From Betaproteobacteria bacterium UBA1934 (GTDB lineage Bacteria; Pseudomonadota; Gammaproteobacteria; Burkholderiales; Rhodocyclaceae), in contig DDFG01000001.1 in NCBI GenBank assembly GCA_002337055.1, positions 1-64,000 on the forward strand: a stretch of 64,000 bases of DNA, in the 5' to 3' direction. Positions within the stretch are counted from its first letter, which is position 1, and each line of letters starts with the position of its first letter. Shown here one piece after another: positions 41,239-50,217 of this stretch. The notes under the pieces are model-generated. The model was not told the DNA's origin. It saw nothing but the letters and a program-made list of their open reading frames with translations, and searched no databases. The position numbers were made by a program, and so were the translations under genes.

Positions 41239-41322
41239 TTTTTCCGATAGGACACATTTTTCTTCATCGGAAATCTGTGGCTGACAATGCGAAGTCTTTG
41301 CGCCGTGCTCATCGCAAGGCGT

Positions 41323-41346
41323 AAAAAAGCCGGCCGTTAGGCCGGT
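41323..41346 (-). terminator. Terminator of the TniQ-like gene
   Basis: GCCGGCC (41329-41335) and GGCCGGT (41340-41346) pair around GTTA, and six A residues at 41323-41328 give a T6 run on the minus strand, about 80 bases after the stop of the gene at 41426. The rest of 41164-41425 holds only the 38-bp palindrome. Confidence 0.7.
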
Positions 41347-41425
41347 CCGTTCCCTGTCCAAATTCTGTAGATTACTTTTCTGTTTCTGTTGCGAAATTCG
41401 GTGTCGTCAGGTGACTTTGTACATC

Positions 41426-42127
41426 TTAGAGAACCTGTAGCAGATTGTTCAGGGGCGTAAGAATCGGAGCCGGCACCCGTACGACAACCTCCCGGCGAGT
41501 GACTGCTTTTCCCTCTGCCAAGATATCAATACACGCCCGCTCGAGATAAGGCCATGCATCGGCTACATGCGTTTCTTGCCGTCGGCGCAGATAATCTTTC
41601 CAGCGTTCGCTGAGTTTCCGCGTGATCATATTGGCGCGAAGATGCAGTTGCCGGGGCTCCACGCTCAACCGCCTGCCAGCTTCCAGTAGGCTGATTGGAG
41701 TTGGCAGCAATAGAAATTCCTGAAGTCTGATTTCAATGTCAATCCAATTCAGTTCTCGTTGAACAGCGCGAGCGCGTGGTGTCGGCTGCGAAAGCGATGG
41801 GATCATTTGCAGCTCAGAATCGGGCCGTTTCCACCCTGACAAGTCGCCAGTCAGCAGTTGCGTCAAGCTCGCTCCGCACAGAGTAGCGATTTTCAGACTA
41901 GCTTCAAGAGTCGGCGTGCCTTCGCCTTTGAGCCAGTGATGAATAGTGCTTTTTGCTACTCCGATGCGCCGGGCAAAGGCGGCACTTTGCCTATGATCCA
42001 CTTCCGTGATCAAATACGCGATGACCTTGATGAGCTTGTCGCGAGTCGGTGCGGTTTCCAAAGCCTGTTGCACGGCAAACAGTTCACCGACCTGCCTCGC
42101 AACCCAGCGGGCAGTCGGGTCGGCCAT
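41426..42127 (-). CDS. TniQ/TnsD-like protein, C-terminal remnant
   Basis: The frame encodes about 233 aa from ATG 42127, or 256 aa if it starts at 42196 inside queD. A helical stretch (WVARQVGELFAVQQAL) is followed by an HTH of a pattern common in TniQ/TnsD C-terminal regions (SAAFARRIGVAKSTIHHWLKGEGTPTL, then LKIATLCGASLTQLLTGDLSGW). A second helical region follows (LEAGRRLSVEPRQLHLRANMI and WKDYLRRRQE). No N-terminal zinc-finger TniQ domain is present and the frame runs into queD, so it looks truncated. TniQ/TnsD proteins choose target sites for Tn7-like elements. Confidence 0.5.
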   Translation of the reverse strand: MADPTARWVARQVGELFAVQQALETAPTRDKLIKVIAYLITEVDHRQSAAFARRIGVAKSTIHHWLKGEGTPTLEASLKIATLCGASLTQLLTGDLSGWKRPDSELQMIPSLSQPTPRARAVQRELNWIDIEIRLQEFLLLPTPISLLEAGRRLSVEPRQLHLRANMITRKLSERWKDYLRRRQETHVADAWPYLERACIDILAEGKAVTRREVVVRVPAPILTPLNNLLQVL

Positions 42128-42180
42128 CCCGACCGCAGAGCTTGAGTTACCTAGAAACCCACCTTTTGAATTTGCTGAAT

Positions 42181-42624
42181 TTAATTGCCGATGCAATCGG
42201 CCCAGCAGTTGGGCGTCTCGTAGAGGCGCACACGGTGAAGGCGGAGGTGGTTGCCGTAGCTGTCGCGGTAGGCCGCGTCAAGAATGTCGAAGGCGATCTG
42301 TGCCAGATTTTCGGCTGTGGGCACGCGATCCAGCAGTATGGTCTTGTGTCCGGGCAGCGAGGTCAGGAAATCGACGATCGCACGGTCGCCCCGAAATGCC
42401 AGAAAAGCGTGATCCCAGGCGTCGACAAGATGCGTCTTGGCGATGTCCCTTACCTGCGAGAAATCCATGACCATGCCATTGGCGGCATCGCCTGCCTTGT
42501 CGATCACCTCTCCGTAGAGAGTGATTTCAATGGCGTAGCGGTGTCCGTGCAGATGGCGGCACTGACTTTTGTGGTCGGGAATGCGGTGTCCTGAATCGAA
42601 TTCCAGGCGGCGCGTGATGAACAT
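42181..42624 (-). CDS. queD: 6-carboxy-5,6,7,8-tetrahydropterin synthase
   Basis: QueD makes the second intermediate of queuosine/7-deazaguanine synthesis from dihydroneopterin triphosphate. The 147-aa T-fold protein has the zinc-binding histidines in FDSGHRIP and CRHLHGHRY, the catalytic Cys in SQCRHLHGH, and the PTAENLAQ motif with the terminal LYETPNCWAD segment. It is divergent from a radical SAM gene with a shared 47-base promoter region. Confidence 0.95.
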   Translation of the reverse strand: MFITRRLEFDSGHRIPDHKSQCRHLHGHRYAIEITLYGEVIDKAGDAANGMVMDFSQVRDIAKTHLVDAWDHAFLAFRGDRAIVDFLTSLPGHKTILLDRVPTAENLAQIAFDILDAAYRDSYGNHLRLHRVRLYETPNCWADCIGN

Positions 42625-42671
42625 CGTCAGAAGTGGTGTTTAATTGGTCTGCAAATTATATCATTCGGGGC

Positions 42672-43508
42672 ATGCTCACCCCTGAAGACCACCGCCGCGA
42701 CAGTGCCGGCCGCCAGTATGTCTATCCCGTCGTTTCCCGCCGGGCGGGAGGCGTGTCGATAGGCATCAATCTGAACGTCAACAACGCCTGCAACTGGGCC
42801 TGCCTCTATTGCCAGGTAGAGAATTTGCAGCGAGGAGGCCCGCCGCCGGTTGATCTCGGCCGCCTGCGCGACGAACTGACGGGCTTTGTCGACGAGGTGT
42901 TGCGAGGTGACTTTATGGTCCGGCAAGTTGCTCCAGAAGCGCGGCGTTTGGTAGACGTGGCCTTCTCGGGCAATGGCGAGCCGACCAGTTCGGCGCAGTT
43001 TGCAGATGCGGTGAACACCGTGGGTGAGGTGCTGGGACACTTTGGCTTGTTGCTGGAACTGAAAATACGGTTGATTACCAACGGCAGCTTGATTCACCGC
43101 CAGACAGTGCGCGATGGTTTGAAGCGGCTTGGCGAACTGGGTGGCGAAATTTGGTTCAAGATCGATCGTGTGGGCGAAGCGGCCAGCATGATCGTCAACG
43201 GCGTGCCACAGCATCCCGAACGGTTGGCGAGGCGGTTGGAGATTGCGCTGGCGACCGCGCCGACCTGGCTGCAAACATGCTGGTTCGCGCTGGATAACGA
43301 GCCTCCCGATGCGGTGGTGCGTGCAGCGTATTGCGATTTTGTGCGCCCCTTCGCCGAGCGACTGGCGGGGATTCATCTCTATGGCCTGGCGCGGCCGTCA
43401 ATGCAGCCACAGGCATCCCGTCTCGGCCGCTTACCAGTTGAGGAACTGGAGCGCTTTGCGGCGGAGATTGAAAAGAAAACGGGCGCCAGGGTTGTGATTA
43501 ACCCGTGA
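42672..43508 (+). CDS. Radical SAM protein of uncertain substrate
   Basis: The 278-aa protein carries the radical SAM signature CNWACLYC near residue 40, preceded by INLNVNNA, a GNGEPT motif (DVAFSGNGEPTSS) typical of SAM-binding, and VINP at the C-terminus. It lies head to head with queD. It could be a queuosine-related enzyme or another tRNA/cofactor radical SAM protein of the COG0731-like group; the cysteine spacing CX3CX2C and lack of the usual QueE features prevent a firm call. ATG 42672 is preferred over the longer frame from 42633, which would cross the promoter. Confidence 0.8.
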   Translation: MLTPEDHRRDSAGRQYVYPVVSRRAGGVSIGINLNVNNACNWACLYCQVENLQRGGPPPVDLGRLRDELTGFVDEVLRGDFMVRQVAPEARRLVDVAFSGNGEPTSSAQFADAVNTVGEVLGHFGLLLELKIRLITNGSLIHRQTVRDGLKRLGELGGEIWFKIDRVGEAASMIVNGVPQHPERLARRLEIALATAPTWLQTCWFALDNEPPDAVVRAAYCDFVRPFAERLAGIHLYGLARPSMQPQASRLGRLPVEELERFAAEIEKKTGARVVINP

Positions 43509-43535
43509 CGCCCGACGGTACAGAGAAAACGGGAC

Positions 43536-43841
43536 TCAAGCGGCCTTCTTGGCCTTGCTGCGAGCGGATTTTTTCAGAGTCTTGAACAATTCGGGCTCGT
43601 TTGCCTTCATGTATTCGACCACTTCCCAGTCTTCGCGCTTAATGGTGGCGATGTCGATCTGTTCGACATGCACCAAGCGCAGGAGTTCGCGCACCGGCTT
43701 GGGCATGTTGCGGCCGCTTTCATAACGGGAGCCGCCGGATTGGGTGACCCCGATCTTGGACCAGAACTGCTGCTGGTTCAAGCCAAGCTTGCGGCGAATT
43801 TCGCGGGGTTCGATTTTCTCGATTGCTTTGACGTTGCTCAT
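43536..43841 (-). CDS. Small helix-turn-helix regulator (Xre-like)
   Basis: The 101-aa protein begins MSNVKAIEKIEPREIRRKLG and has an HTH of the lambda-repressor type (LGLNQQQFWSKIGVTQSGGSRYESGR), followed by a helical region and a strongly basic C-terminus (KSARSKAKKAA). The start is placed at 43841 because GGAGAACC lies directly upstream; the longer frame to 43976 crosses its promoter. Probably a DNA-binding regulator; target unknown. Confidence 0.85.
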   Translation of the reverse strand: MSNVKAIEKIEPREIRRKLGLNQQQFWSKIGVTQSGGSRYESGRNMPKPVRELLRLVHVEQIDIATIKREDWEVVEYMKANEPELFKTLKKSARSKAKKAA

Positions 43842-43911
43842 ACGGTTCTCCAGGCACAGGGTGGTGAATAGAGGCCTTGGTGAGACGGTTATTACCAAGG
43901 TCATAACACCA

Positions 43912-43939
43912 ATTATATAGGCACGTCGGCATATTGCAA
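43912..43939 (-). promoter_or_regulatory. Strong sigma-70 promoter of the HTH gene
   Basis: Read on the minus strand, TTGCAA (43934-43939), a 16-base spacer and TATAAT (43912-43917) form a near-consensus promoter about 70 bases before the start codon. The remainder of the 346-base gap (43842-44187) is AT-rich with no gene; no clear terminator for cysN is visible in it. Confidence 0.65.
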
Positions 43940-44187
43940 GTGGCATTGATAATATTATTGTAAAAACTTGCAACAAAGCAAAATGTTTCTATAACCATAT
44001 GAAAATAATAGTTATTAGCACTCTATGAGTAATTTGTTTCGCATTGTGACAGCGCGCTCGCATCGTCGTGAGACCCGCCATTGCAGTGATTCTGAATGCC
44101 AGCGCGTTATGACGACGGCGCGTGCTCAAAAAAATAGCGCGCCATTGAAGCGCGCCATGTCTGCGAGGATAACGGGTGATCGAGGTG

Positions 44188-45465
44188 TCAATCCACAATC
44201 ATGCCCGCACCGACCGTGTTGTTGGTGCTCTCGTCAATAATGATAAACGCACCGGTGGAGCGATTCTTCGCATAGGGGTCGGCGAATACGGGTTGTGCCA
44301 GTTTGAAGCTGACCCGGGCGATGTCGTTCATCGCAAGGCGGTCGGCGTCGACGTGCTCCAGCGTGTTGACATCAAGACGGTATGCGATAGCGGCGACCTT
44401 GGCCTTGGAATCCCGCGTGGTATGGCGAATGAGGTAAGTGCGGGCGCGATCCAGCGGGGTCTCGGCAAGCCAGCACACCATGGCGTCGATCTGTTTGCTG
44501 GCCGGGGGAGCCTGGTCCGCCTTGACGATCAGGTCGCCGCGCGAAATATCGATTTCGTCAGCCAGCAGAAGAGTGACGGCTTGCTCGGTAATCGCCTCGT
44601 CAATATCCGCACCGCCGATCTGGATGGCTTTCAAGGTTGTGGTCAAACCGGAAGGCAGCACAGTGACGCGCTCGCCAACCCGGATGCTGCCGGATTCGAC
44701 GCTGCCCATGAAACCACGATAGTCGTGCAGTTCCGGGTTGGCTGAATCCTGCGGGCGGCAGACGTATTGCACCGGAAAGCGGAACTGTTCGTTATGCTCA
44801 CTGTGCGCGGCCGGTGCTGCTTCGAGTATTTCCAGCAGCGTCGGGCCGTCGTACCAGTCCAGCCGTTCGCCCCTCTCAACGACCATGTCGCCGTTCAGCG
44901 CCGAGAGCGGGATGAAGCGGATGTCCTCGATGCCGATGGCGCGAGCGAATTCGACGTATTCGGCTTTGATTCGCTCGTAGGTCTCCCGCGAGTAGTCGAC
45001 CAGGTCCATCTTGTTGATGGCGACCAGCAGATGCGGAATGCCGACCAGGTGGGCGAGCGCCGAATGGCGCCGGGTCTGCGTGAGAACCCCCTTGCGCGCA
45101 TCGATCAGTATGATGGCGAGATTGGCTGTGGACGCCGCAGTCACCATGTTGCGCGTGTATTGCTCGTGACCGGGGGCGTCGGCAATGATGAACTTGCGGG
45201 TGCCGGTCGAGAAATAGCGGTAGGCAACGTCGATGGTGATGCCCTGCGCGCGCTCGGCTTGCAGGCCGTCGGTCAGCAGCGAGAGATCGACGGCGGACAT
45301 GCCCCGCTTTTGCGACGTGCGTTCGATCGCCGAGAGCGTGTCCGCGAGAATGGTTTTGGTGTCAAAAAGCAGGCGTCCGATCAGCGTGCTCTTGCCGTCG
45401 TCGACGCTGCCGCAGGTGAGAAAGCGCAATAGGCCGTGGTCTTCGATTTTTTCCGGGGCGCTCAT
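44188..45465 (-). CDS. cysN: Sulfate adenylyltransferase subunit 1 (GTPase)
   Basis: CysN is the GTP-hydrolysing subunit that drives ATP sulfurylase. The 425-aa protein has GSVDDGKSTLIGRLL (P-loop), the switch regions including DAPGHEQYTRNM, and NKMDLVDYS (guanine specificity), followed by EF-Tu-like barrels. There is no fused APS kinase domain, in keeping with the APS-reductase-type CysH at 52014. It overlaps cysD by one base. Confidence 0.97.
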   Translation of the reverse strand: MSAPEKIEDHGLLRFLTCGSVDDGKSTLIGRLLFDTKTILADTLSAIERTSQKRGMSAVDLSLLTDGLQAERAQGITIDVAYRYFSTGTRKFIIADAPGHEQYTRNMVTAASTANLAIILIDARKGVLTQTRRHSALAHLVGIPHLLVAINKMDLVDYSRETYERIKAEYVEFARAIGIEDIRFIPLSALNGDMVVERGERLDWYDGPTLLEILEAAPAAHSEHNEQFRFPVQYVCRPQDSANPELHDYRGFMGSVESGSIRVGERVTVLPSGLTTTLKAIQIGGADIDEAITEQAVTLLLADEIDISRGDLIVKADQAPPASKQIDAMVCWLAETPLDRARTYLIRHTTRDSKAKVAAIAYRLDVNTLEHVDADRLAMNDIARVSFKLAQPVFADPYAKNRSTGAFIIIDESTNNTVGAGMIVD

Positions 45466-46403
45466 CAGAAATACCCCTCCTTCTTGCGTTGTTCCATCGA
45501 GGCCTCGCTGGTCTGGTCGTCCAGGCGTGTGGCGCCACGTTCGGTAATGGTTGTCGTGGCGGTTTCGAGCACGATTTTCTCGACGGTGTCGGCGTCCGAT
45601 TCGACCGGCGCCGTACAGGTCACGTCACCCACCGTGCGGAAGCGGACTTGCAGGTCAATGACCGCTTCGCCCGCCTTCGGGATATTCAGAACCTCGCCGC
45701 TGGCAAGTTCGACATTGACCGGGAAAATGGCGCCACCGCGCATCACGACGGGACGTGTGTGGGCGAAATAGATGCTCGGCAATTCGAGTTGCTCGCGTTC
45801 GATGTATTGCCAGACATCCATTTCCGTCCAGTTGGAAATCGGAAAGGCACGAATGTTTTCCCCTTTGTGGCTGCGGGCGTTGTAGAGATTCCACAGTTCC
45901 GGACGCTGGTTCTTCGGATCCCATTGGCCGAATTCGTCGCGGAAACTCATGATGCGCTCCTTGGCGCGGGCTTTTTCTTCGTCGCGCCGCGCGCCGCCGA
46001 TACAGCAATCGAAGCCGAATTCCTCAATGGCTTCGAGCAAGGTCACGGACTGATGCTTGTTGCGCGATTCGTTTTCGTGCTTCAGCACCACGGTGCCGCG
46101 TTTCATGGAATCTTCGACGGAGCGGACGATCAGGCGCTCGCTCAACTCGGCGGCGCGCTTGTCGCGGAAGTCGACCACTTCCTTGTAATTGTGGCCAGTG
46201 TCAATGTGCATCAACGGAAACGGGAACTTGCCGGGACGGAAAGCTTTTTCGGCTACGCGCAACATGCAGATTGAATCCTTGCCGCCCGAAAAGAGCAACA
46301 CGGGGTTGGCGCACTGACCGGCCACCTCGCGCATGATGTGGATGGCCTCGGCTTCCAGCCAGTCGAGATGAGAAAGACCGATACGTTGCGAAGTGTAGGT
46401 CAT
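45465..46403 (-). CDS. cysD: Sulfate adenylyltransferase subunit 2
   Basis: CysD activates sulfate to APS. The 312-aa PP-loop protein has LLFSGGKDSICMLRVAEKAF near residue 37, the MHIDTGHNYKEVVDFRD segment, and the C-terminal RFRTVGDVTCTAPVES region. Length is normal. It is the promoter-proximal gene of cysDN; the reductase genes are about 6 kb away at 52014-54939. Confidence 0.97.
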   Translation of the reverse strand: MTYTSQRIGLSHLDWLEAEAIHIMREVAGQCANPVLLFSGGKDSICMLRVAEKAFRPGKFPFPLMHIDTGHNYKEVVDFRDKRAAELSERLIVRSVEDSMKRGTVVLKHENESRNKHQSVTLLEAIEEFGFDCCIGGARRDEEKARAKERIMSFRDEFGQWDPKNQRPELWNLYNARSHKGENIRAFPISNWTEMDVWQYIEREQLELPSIYFAHTRPVVMRGGAIFPVNVELASGEVLNIPKAGEAVIDLQVRFRTVGDVTCTAPVESDADTVEKIVLETATTTITERGATRLDDQTSEASMEQRKKEGYF

Positions 46404-46515
46404 GGTGATCTGAAGCGGGGATGCGGAGAATGAGTGACATTTTAACCCGCCTTAATAGCCAGGTAAGAACGAATAGTCATCTTGTTATAACTGCCTGCTA
46501 TTTTTTGCATACGCC

Positions 46516-46550
46516 AAAAAAAACGACCTCGGAGATATTCCGAAGGTCGT
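46516..46550 (-). terminator. Terminator of the PEP-CTERM protein gene
   Basis: ACGACCT (46523-46529) pairs with AGGTCGT (46544-46550) and CGGA (46530-46533) with TCCG (46539-46542), giving an 11-bp stem with one unpaired base. An A8 run before it on the plus strand is a T run on the minus strand. Confidence 0.85.
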
Positions 46551-46604
46551 TTGCGGGTGGAGTCCGGCAGGAGATGAGGGTTGCCAGGCTGCCCGTTAGC
46601 TGGA

Positions 46605-47432
46605 TCAGGTCTGCAACTTGCGCCGGCGGGAACCGGCGACACCAACTAGACCCAACGATAGCAGTGCGAGGCTGGCCGGTTCTGGCACATGCACTGCGGG
46701 ATCAGCAACGATGCTGTCGTTGCCGCAATTTTCGGTCCAGTGAATGTTGAACGCCGAGCGTCCATCCCACCCCGCCGTCTTCAACACTGACGTGTCTACG
46801 CTCAGTTCGTAGAAATAGTGAAGATCCGTCTTGTACTGGCCGTAGTTGTTTGCGCCGACGGTCGTGTAGGCGACGGTGGCGGTTCCGACTTGCGTGCCGG
46901 CCAATAGGGAGGTCGGGTCGCGGCGATCAGGGTTGCCCGGATTGTAGTTGCCGGCGGTATCCCACAAGCCATACGCCCAAGTCGGGTTCTTGTACACGCC
47001 ACCAGTTACGCCAAAAGCTTCGGTGGTGGTTGCGCTGGTTTTATACTTGATATTGATGCCGGCGTCGTAGGTACCATCCTTGCCGAAATCGATGGCGAAA
47101 TCGCCGGGGCCGTAAGTGTTGGATGCCGGTGCGTTGATGGTCAGCGGATTATGTCCGCTGGCCAGCGCGATGTAGAGCGTGTTGCCGAGAATGGTCGCGT
47201 ACAGCGCTTCCGCATCGTATGCCTGGCCGCCGTAACCGGGATAAAGACGAATGCCCGCTGAGCCAGTCTGGTCTTCAATCGTGTAATGAATGCCGGCGCC
47301 GGGTGTCCAGTCAGAAGCGGTGCCGGTACGCTTGACACCCCAGTCGGCAAGGTTGCCGTCAACGACGATGCCGGCGAAAGCAGGGCTGGCCAGCAATGTG
47401 GCAAGCAGCAGGAAGAGAGGCTTTTTGTTCAT
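46605..47432 (-). CDS. PEP-CTERM sorting-domain exported protein
   Basis: The 275-aa protein has a signal peptide (KKPLFLLLATLLASPAFA), a mature domain rich in Gly, Thr, Asn and aromatic residues (a beta-sandwich-like DGNLADWGVKRTG start), and a C-terminal sorting signal VPEPASLALLSLGLVGVAGS followed by RRRK. Exosortase systems (EpsH/XrtA type) cleave such tails and usually act with exopolysaccharide or biofilm loci; no exosortase is in the window. Function unknown. Confidence 0.9.
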   Translation of the reverse strand: MNKKPLFLLLATLLASPAFAGIVVDGNLADWGVKRTGTASDWTPGAGIHYTIEDQTGSAGIRLYPGYGGQAYDAEALYATILGNTLYIALASGHNPLTINAPASNTYGPGDFAIDFGKDGTYDAGINIKYKTSATTTEAFGVTGGVYKNPTWAYGLWDTAGNYNPGNPDRRDPTSLLAGTQVGTATVAYTTVGANNYGQYKTDLHYFYELSVDTSVLKTAGWDGRSAFNIHWTENCGNDSIVADPAVHVPEPASLALLSLGLVGVAGSRRRKLQT

Positions 47433-47529
47433 GATGGAGTGCCCATTGATCGGAGATTGAGGCCGATTCTAAGTGCCTGCCATTGTCGTGGGGAGGAAAT
47501 ACTTCACACTTGATCGTGTGTTTCCGGCG

Positions 47530-50217
47530 TCAATGCTCTTGCAAAGTGACGGCCAGCCGCTCGACTTCGCGGTTTAGTGCGGGCAGGTTTTCGCGGGCGC
47601 GGTGGCCTTCGCCGGAGCGGGCCGCGAGTTCTATAGTATGGGCGGTGTCAGCGGCCGGCCTAGCCAGAAAGGTCGCCAATGTCCCGCGCAGCGTGTGAGC
47701 GAGCCTTTCGGCGGTCGTCAGATCGGTTTCGTCAAGTGCTGAGGCAAGCAATTCGAGGTCGCGCTGATAGGTATCGAGAAAAGGTTGGCGCACGATGTCG
47801 ATGGTTTCACGGTCGGCGCGGGCGAGCGCACTAGCATAGTCGAAACTCTCTACCGGATGGACATGACGTTCGATGATGCCAAAGCGAGCGAGTACGCCGG
47901 CGAGATCGGCCGCGCGAATAGGTTTGGCAATGTAATCGTCCATGCCGGCTTCCAGGCACATTTTGCGGTCACCCTGCATGGCGTTGGCGGTGAGTGCGAT
48001 CACCGGCGTGCGGTCGATTCCGCGGGCCGCTTCGCGCTGACGGATGGCGGTAGTGGCTTCCAGCCCCCCCATGATCGGCATCTGCATGTCCATCAGGATC
48101 AGGTCGAAACGGCGTTGATCAAAGATCGCCAGCGCTTCGGCGCCATTGTTGGCGACGGTGACCGTCTGCCTCCATTTGTTGAGCAGCGTGATAGCAAGTT
48201 TCTGGTTTACGACGTGATCTTCCACCAGCAGAATCTGGTGGCTGACGTGCTCGTCCGCGATGCTGTGGCGCGTGATCAGCGTGGCGCCGGGAGTGGCGCT
48301 ACGCGTGTCGCCAAGATGGAGCACGCGGTCCAGCATGGCGAGCAGTTCTTCGCTACTGACCGGTTTGCTGAGATACCCGGCGATGCCGGATTCCCGGCAG
48401 TGTTGCGCATCGCCGGCAGCGGCGCCGGACGAGAGCATGACCATCGGGGCCAGGTTCGCGCCATACTGCGCTTGCAGGGTGGCTGCCAACTGAAAACCAT
48501 CCATGCCGGGCATTTGTGCGTCGAGCAGAATGGCCTCCGGATTGGCGCCGTGATGTAGCGCCTTCAGCAGGGAATCGGCGCTCGCATGCGGCTCCACCTG
48601 AGCGCCGAGCTTTTCCAGCATGTGCGCCAGTACCCGCTGGTTGACCGGGTGGTCGTCCACCAGCATGACGCGGCGATCGTGCAGGTCGTCGACAGCCGGG
48701 CGAACGATGCGCTCGCTCGAACGCGGAGGTAAAGGCAATTCGAAGGAGAAAGTGCTTCCCTTGCCGGGCACGCTATGCAGTTGCAGCGTGCCTTCCATCA
48801 GGCTGACCAGCCGGCTGGTGATGGAGAGGCCGAGTCCGGTGCCGCCGTAGCGTCGTGTCGTCGACCCGTCGACCTGGGTGAAGGCTTCGAAAATGTGTGC
48901 CTGTTTGTCGGCGGGAATGCCAATACCGGTGTCGCTGACTGCAAAGCGAATACGGTCGGCGCTGCCGGCGATGTCGACGCGAAGCGTGATTTCGCCATGT
49001 TCAGTGAATTTGATGGCGTTGCCGATTAGGTTGACCAGAATCTGGCGCAGGCGGCCAGGATCGCCATCGACTTGTCGGGGAACGGCATCGCCAATATCGC
49101 AGATCAACTCCAGGTTTTTCTGGTGGGCACGCATGGAGAGTGTGCGCAGCGTTTCGGTGACTGTGCGGCCGAGATCGAAGGCAATACGCTCAATGTGCAA
49201 CTTACCGGCTTCAATCTTCGAAAAGTCGAGGATGTCGTTGATGATGGTCAGCAGCGATTCGGCGGAATTGTTAACGATGCCGAGATATTCGCGCTGCTCG
49301 GGGTCAAGCCGGGTATCGAGCAGAAGATCGGTCATGCCCAGAATGCCGTTCATCGGCGTCCGTATCTCGTGGCTCATGTTGGCGAGAAATTCGCTTTTCG
49401 CATGACTGGCCGCTTCCGCCGCCTCCTTGGCGCGCAGAATGCCGGCTTCGGCTTCTTTTCTGGCCGTGATGTCGGTGCGGATCGCAATGTATTGGTCTGG
49501 CAAGCCTTGTTCGTCGAGCAACGGAACGATGGTGGCGGCGACCCAATACAACTCGCCATTTTTGCGCCGATTGCAGATTTCGCCGTGCCACACGCCCCCA
49601 TCGGAGATGGTTTGCCACATTCCGCGAAAAATTTCGTCGGAATGCATACCTGATTTGACGATGCGGTGGTTTTGGCCGATCAACTCATCGTGCGAATAGC
49701 CGCTGATTTCGCAAAATTTGTCATTGGCATAGAGAATGGTGCCCTGGGTATTGGTGATGCTGACAATGGCATGCTGATCCAGCGCGAATTTCTGGTTTTT
49801 CAGCGCCAGCCTGCTGTGCTCGCGCTCCTCGACCAGGCGCGCGATCCATTGCGACAGGGCTTCCAGATCTTCGCCTTCGCCAGCCTCGGTATCCGGTTGC
49901 AGTTCGCGCAGGGTGGCGCGCAGGCTCTGTACGGTACGCTCGCGGCTTTGCAGTTCGTCTCGCAACTGGTTGTTGGCGTCGAGCAACTCGTTGGAGGACA
50001 GTTCCAGGCTACGCGTGCGCAAGTCGAGATCGCGTTCGTACTGGTCGTAGCTGGCGGAGACACGGTCGAGAAAATCGGGCAGCCCGGTCAGCAAGGCTTG
50101 CACGGCCGCGTCGTCGCGTTCGCCCGCAAGAAATCGGGACAACGCGGGTTCGTCAGGCAGTCCGAGCGAGCGTTTGAGTTGCCGGAGCAGCGTTTTGTTG
50201 TAGGGCATCGACGTCAT
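47530..50217 (-). CDS. Hybrid sensor histidine kinase with PAS, two receivers and Hpt
   Basis: The 895-aa cytoplasmic protein has an N-terminal helical region (1-135), a PAS domain (about 140-260, IVSITNTQGTILYANDKFCE) with a PAC tail, and a HisKA domain with NMSHEIRTPMNGI near 290. An HATPase domain, a first receiver (VMLVDDHPVNQRVL, LLDAQMPGMDG), a second receiver (LLVEDHVVNQKL, LMDMQMPIMGG) and a C-terminal Hpt with LAHTLRGTLA follow. It has no membrane helices. It overlaps the FIST protein gene by four bases, so the FIST protein is the likely sensor input. Confidence 0.93.
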   Translation of the reverse strand: MTSMPYNKTLLRQLKRSLGLPDEPALSRFLAGERDDAAVQALLTGLPDFLDRVSASYDQYERDLDLRTRSLELSSNELLDANNQLRDELQSRERTVQSLRATLRELQPDTEAGEGEDLEALSQWIARLVEEREHSRLALKNQKFALDQHAIVSITNTQGTILYANDKFCEISGYSHDELIGQNHRIVKSGMHSDEIFRGMWQTISDGGVWHGEICNRRKNGELYWVAATIVPLLDEQGLPDQYIAIRTDITARKEAEAGILRAKEAAEAASHAKSEFLANMSHEIRTPMNGILGMTDLLLDTRLDPEQREYLGIVNNSAESLLTIINDILDFSKIEAGKLHIERIAFDLGRTVTETLRTLSMRAHQKNLELICDIGDAVPRQVDGDPGRLRQILVNLIGNAIKFTEHGEITLRVDIAGSADRIRFAVSDTGIGIPADKQAHIFEAFTQVDGSTTRRYGGTGLGLSITSRLVSLMEGTLQLHSVPGKGSTFSFELPLPPRSSERIVRPAVDDLHDRRVMLVDDHPVNQRVLAHMLEKLGAQVEPHASADSLLKALHHGANPEAILLDAQMPGMDGFQLAATLQAQYGANLAPMVMLSSGAAAGDAQHCRESGIAGYLSKPVSSEELLAMLDRVLHLGDTRSATPGATLITRHSIADEHVSHQILLVEDHVVNQKLAITLLNKWRQTVTVANNGAEALAIFDQRRFDLILMDMQMPIMGGLEATTAIRQREAARGIDRTPVIALTANAMQGDRKMCLEAGMDDYIAKPIRAADLAGVLARFGIIERHVHPVESFDYASALARADRETIDIVRQPFLDTYQRDLELLASALDETDLTTAERLAHTLRGTLATFLARPAADTAHTIELAARSGEGHRARENLPALNREVERLAVTLQEH

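Noticed and set aside
41149..41361. 70-codon minus-strand frame after the split tRNA
   Set aside because: It overlaps the tRNA 3' fragment, the long palindrome and a terminator, and shows no family features.
46683..46697. Sigma-54-like TGGCAC...CTGC sequence on the plus strand
   Set aside because: It lies inside the PEP-CTERM coding region and points at no plus-strand gene.
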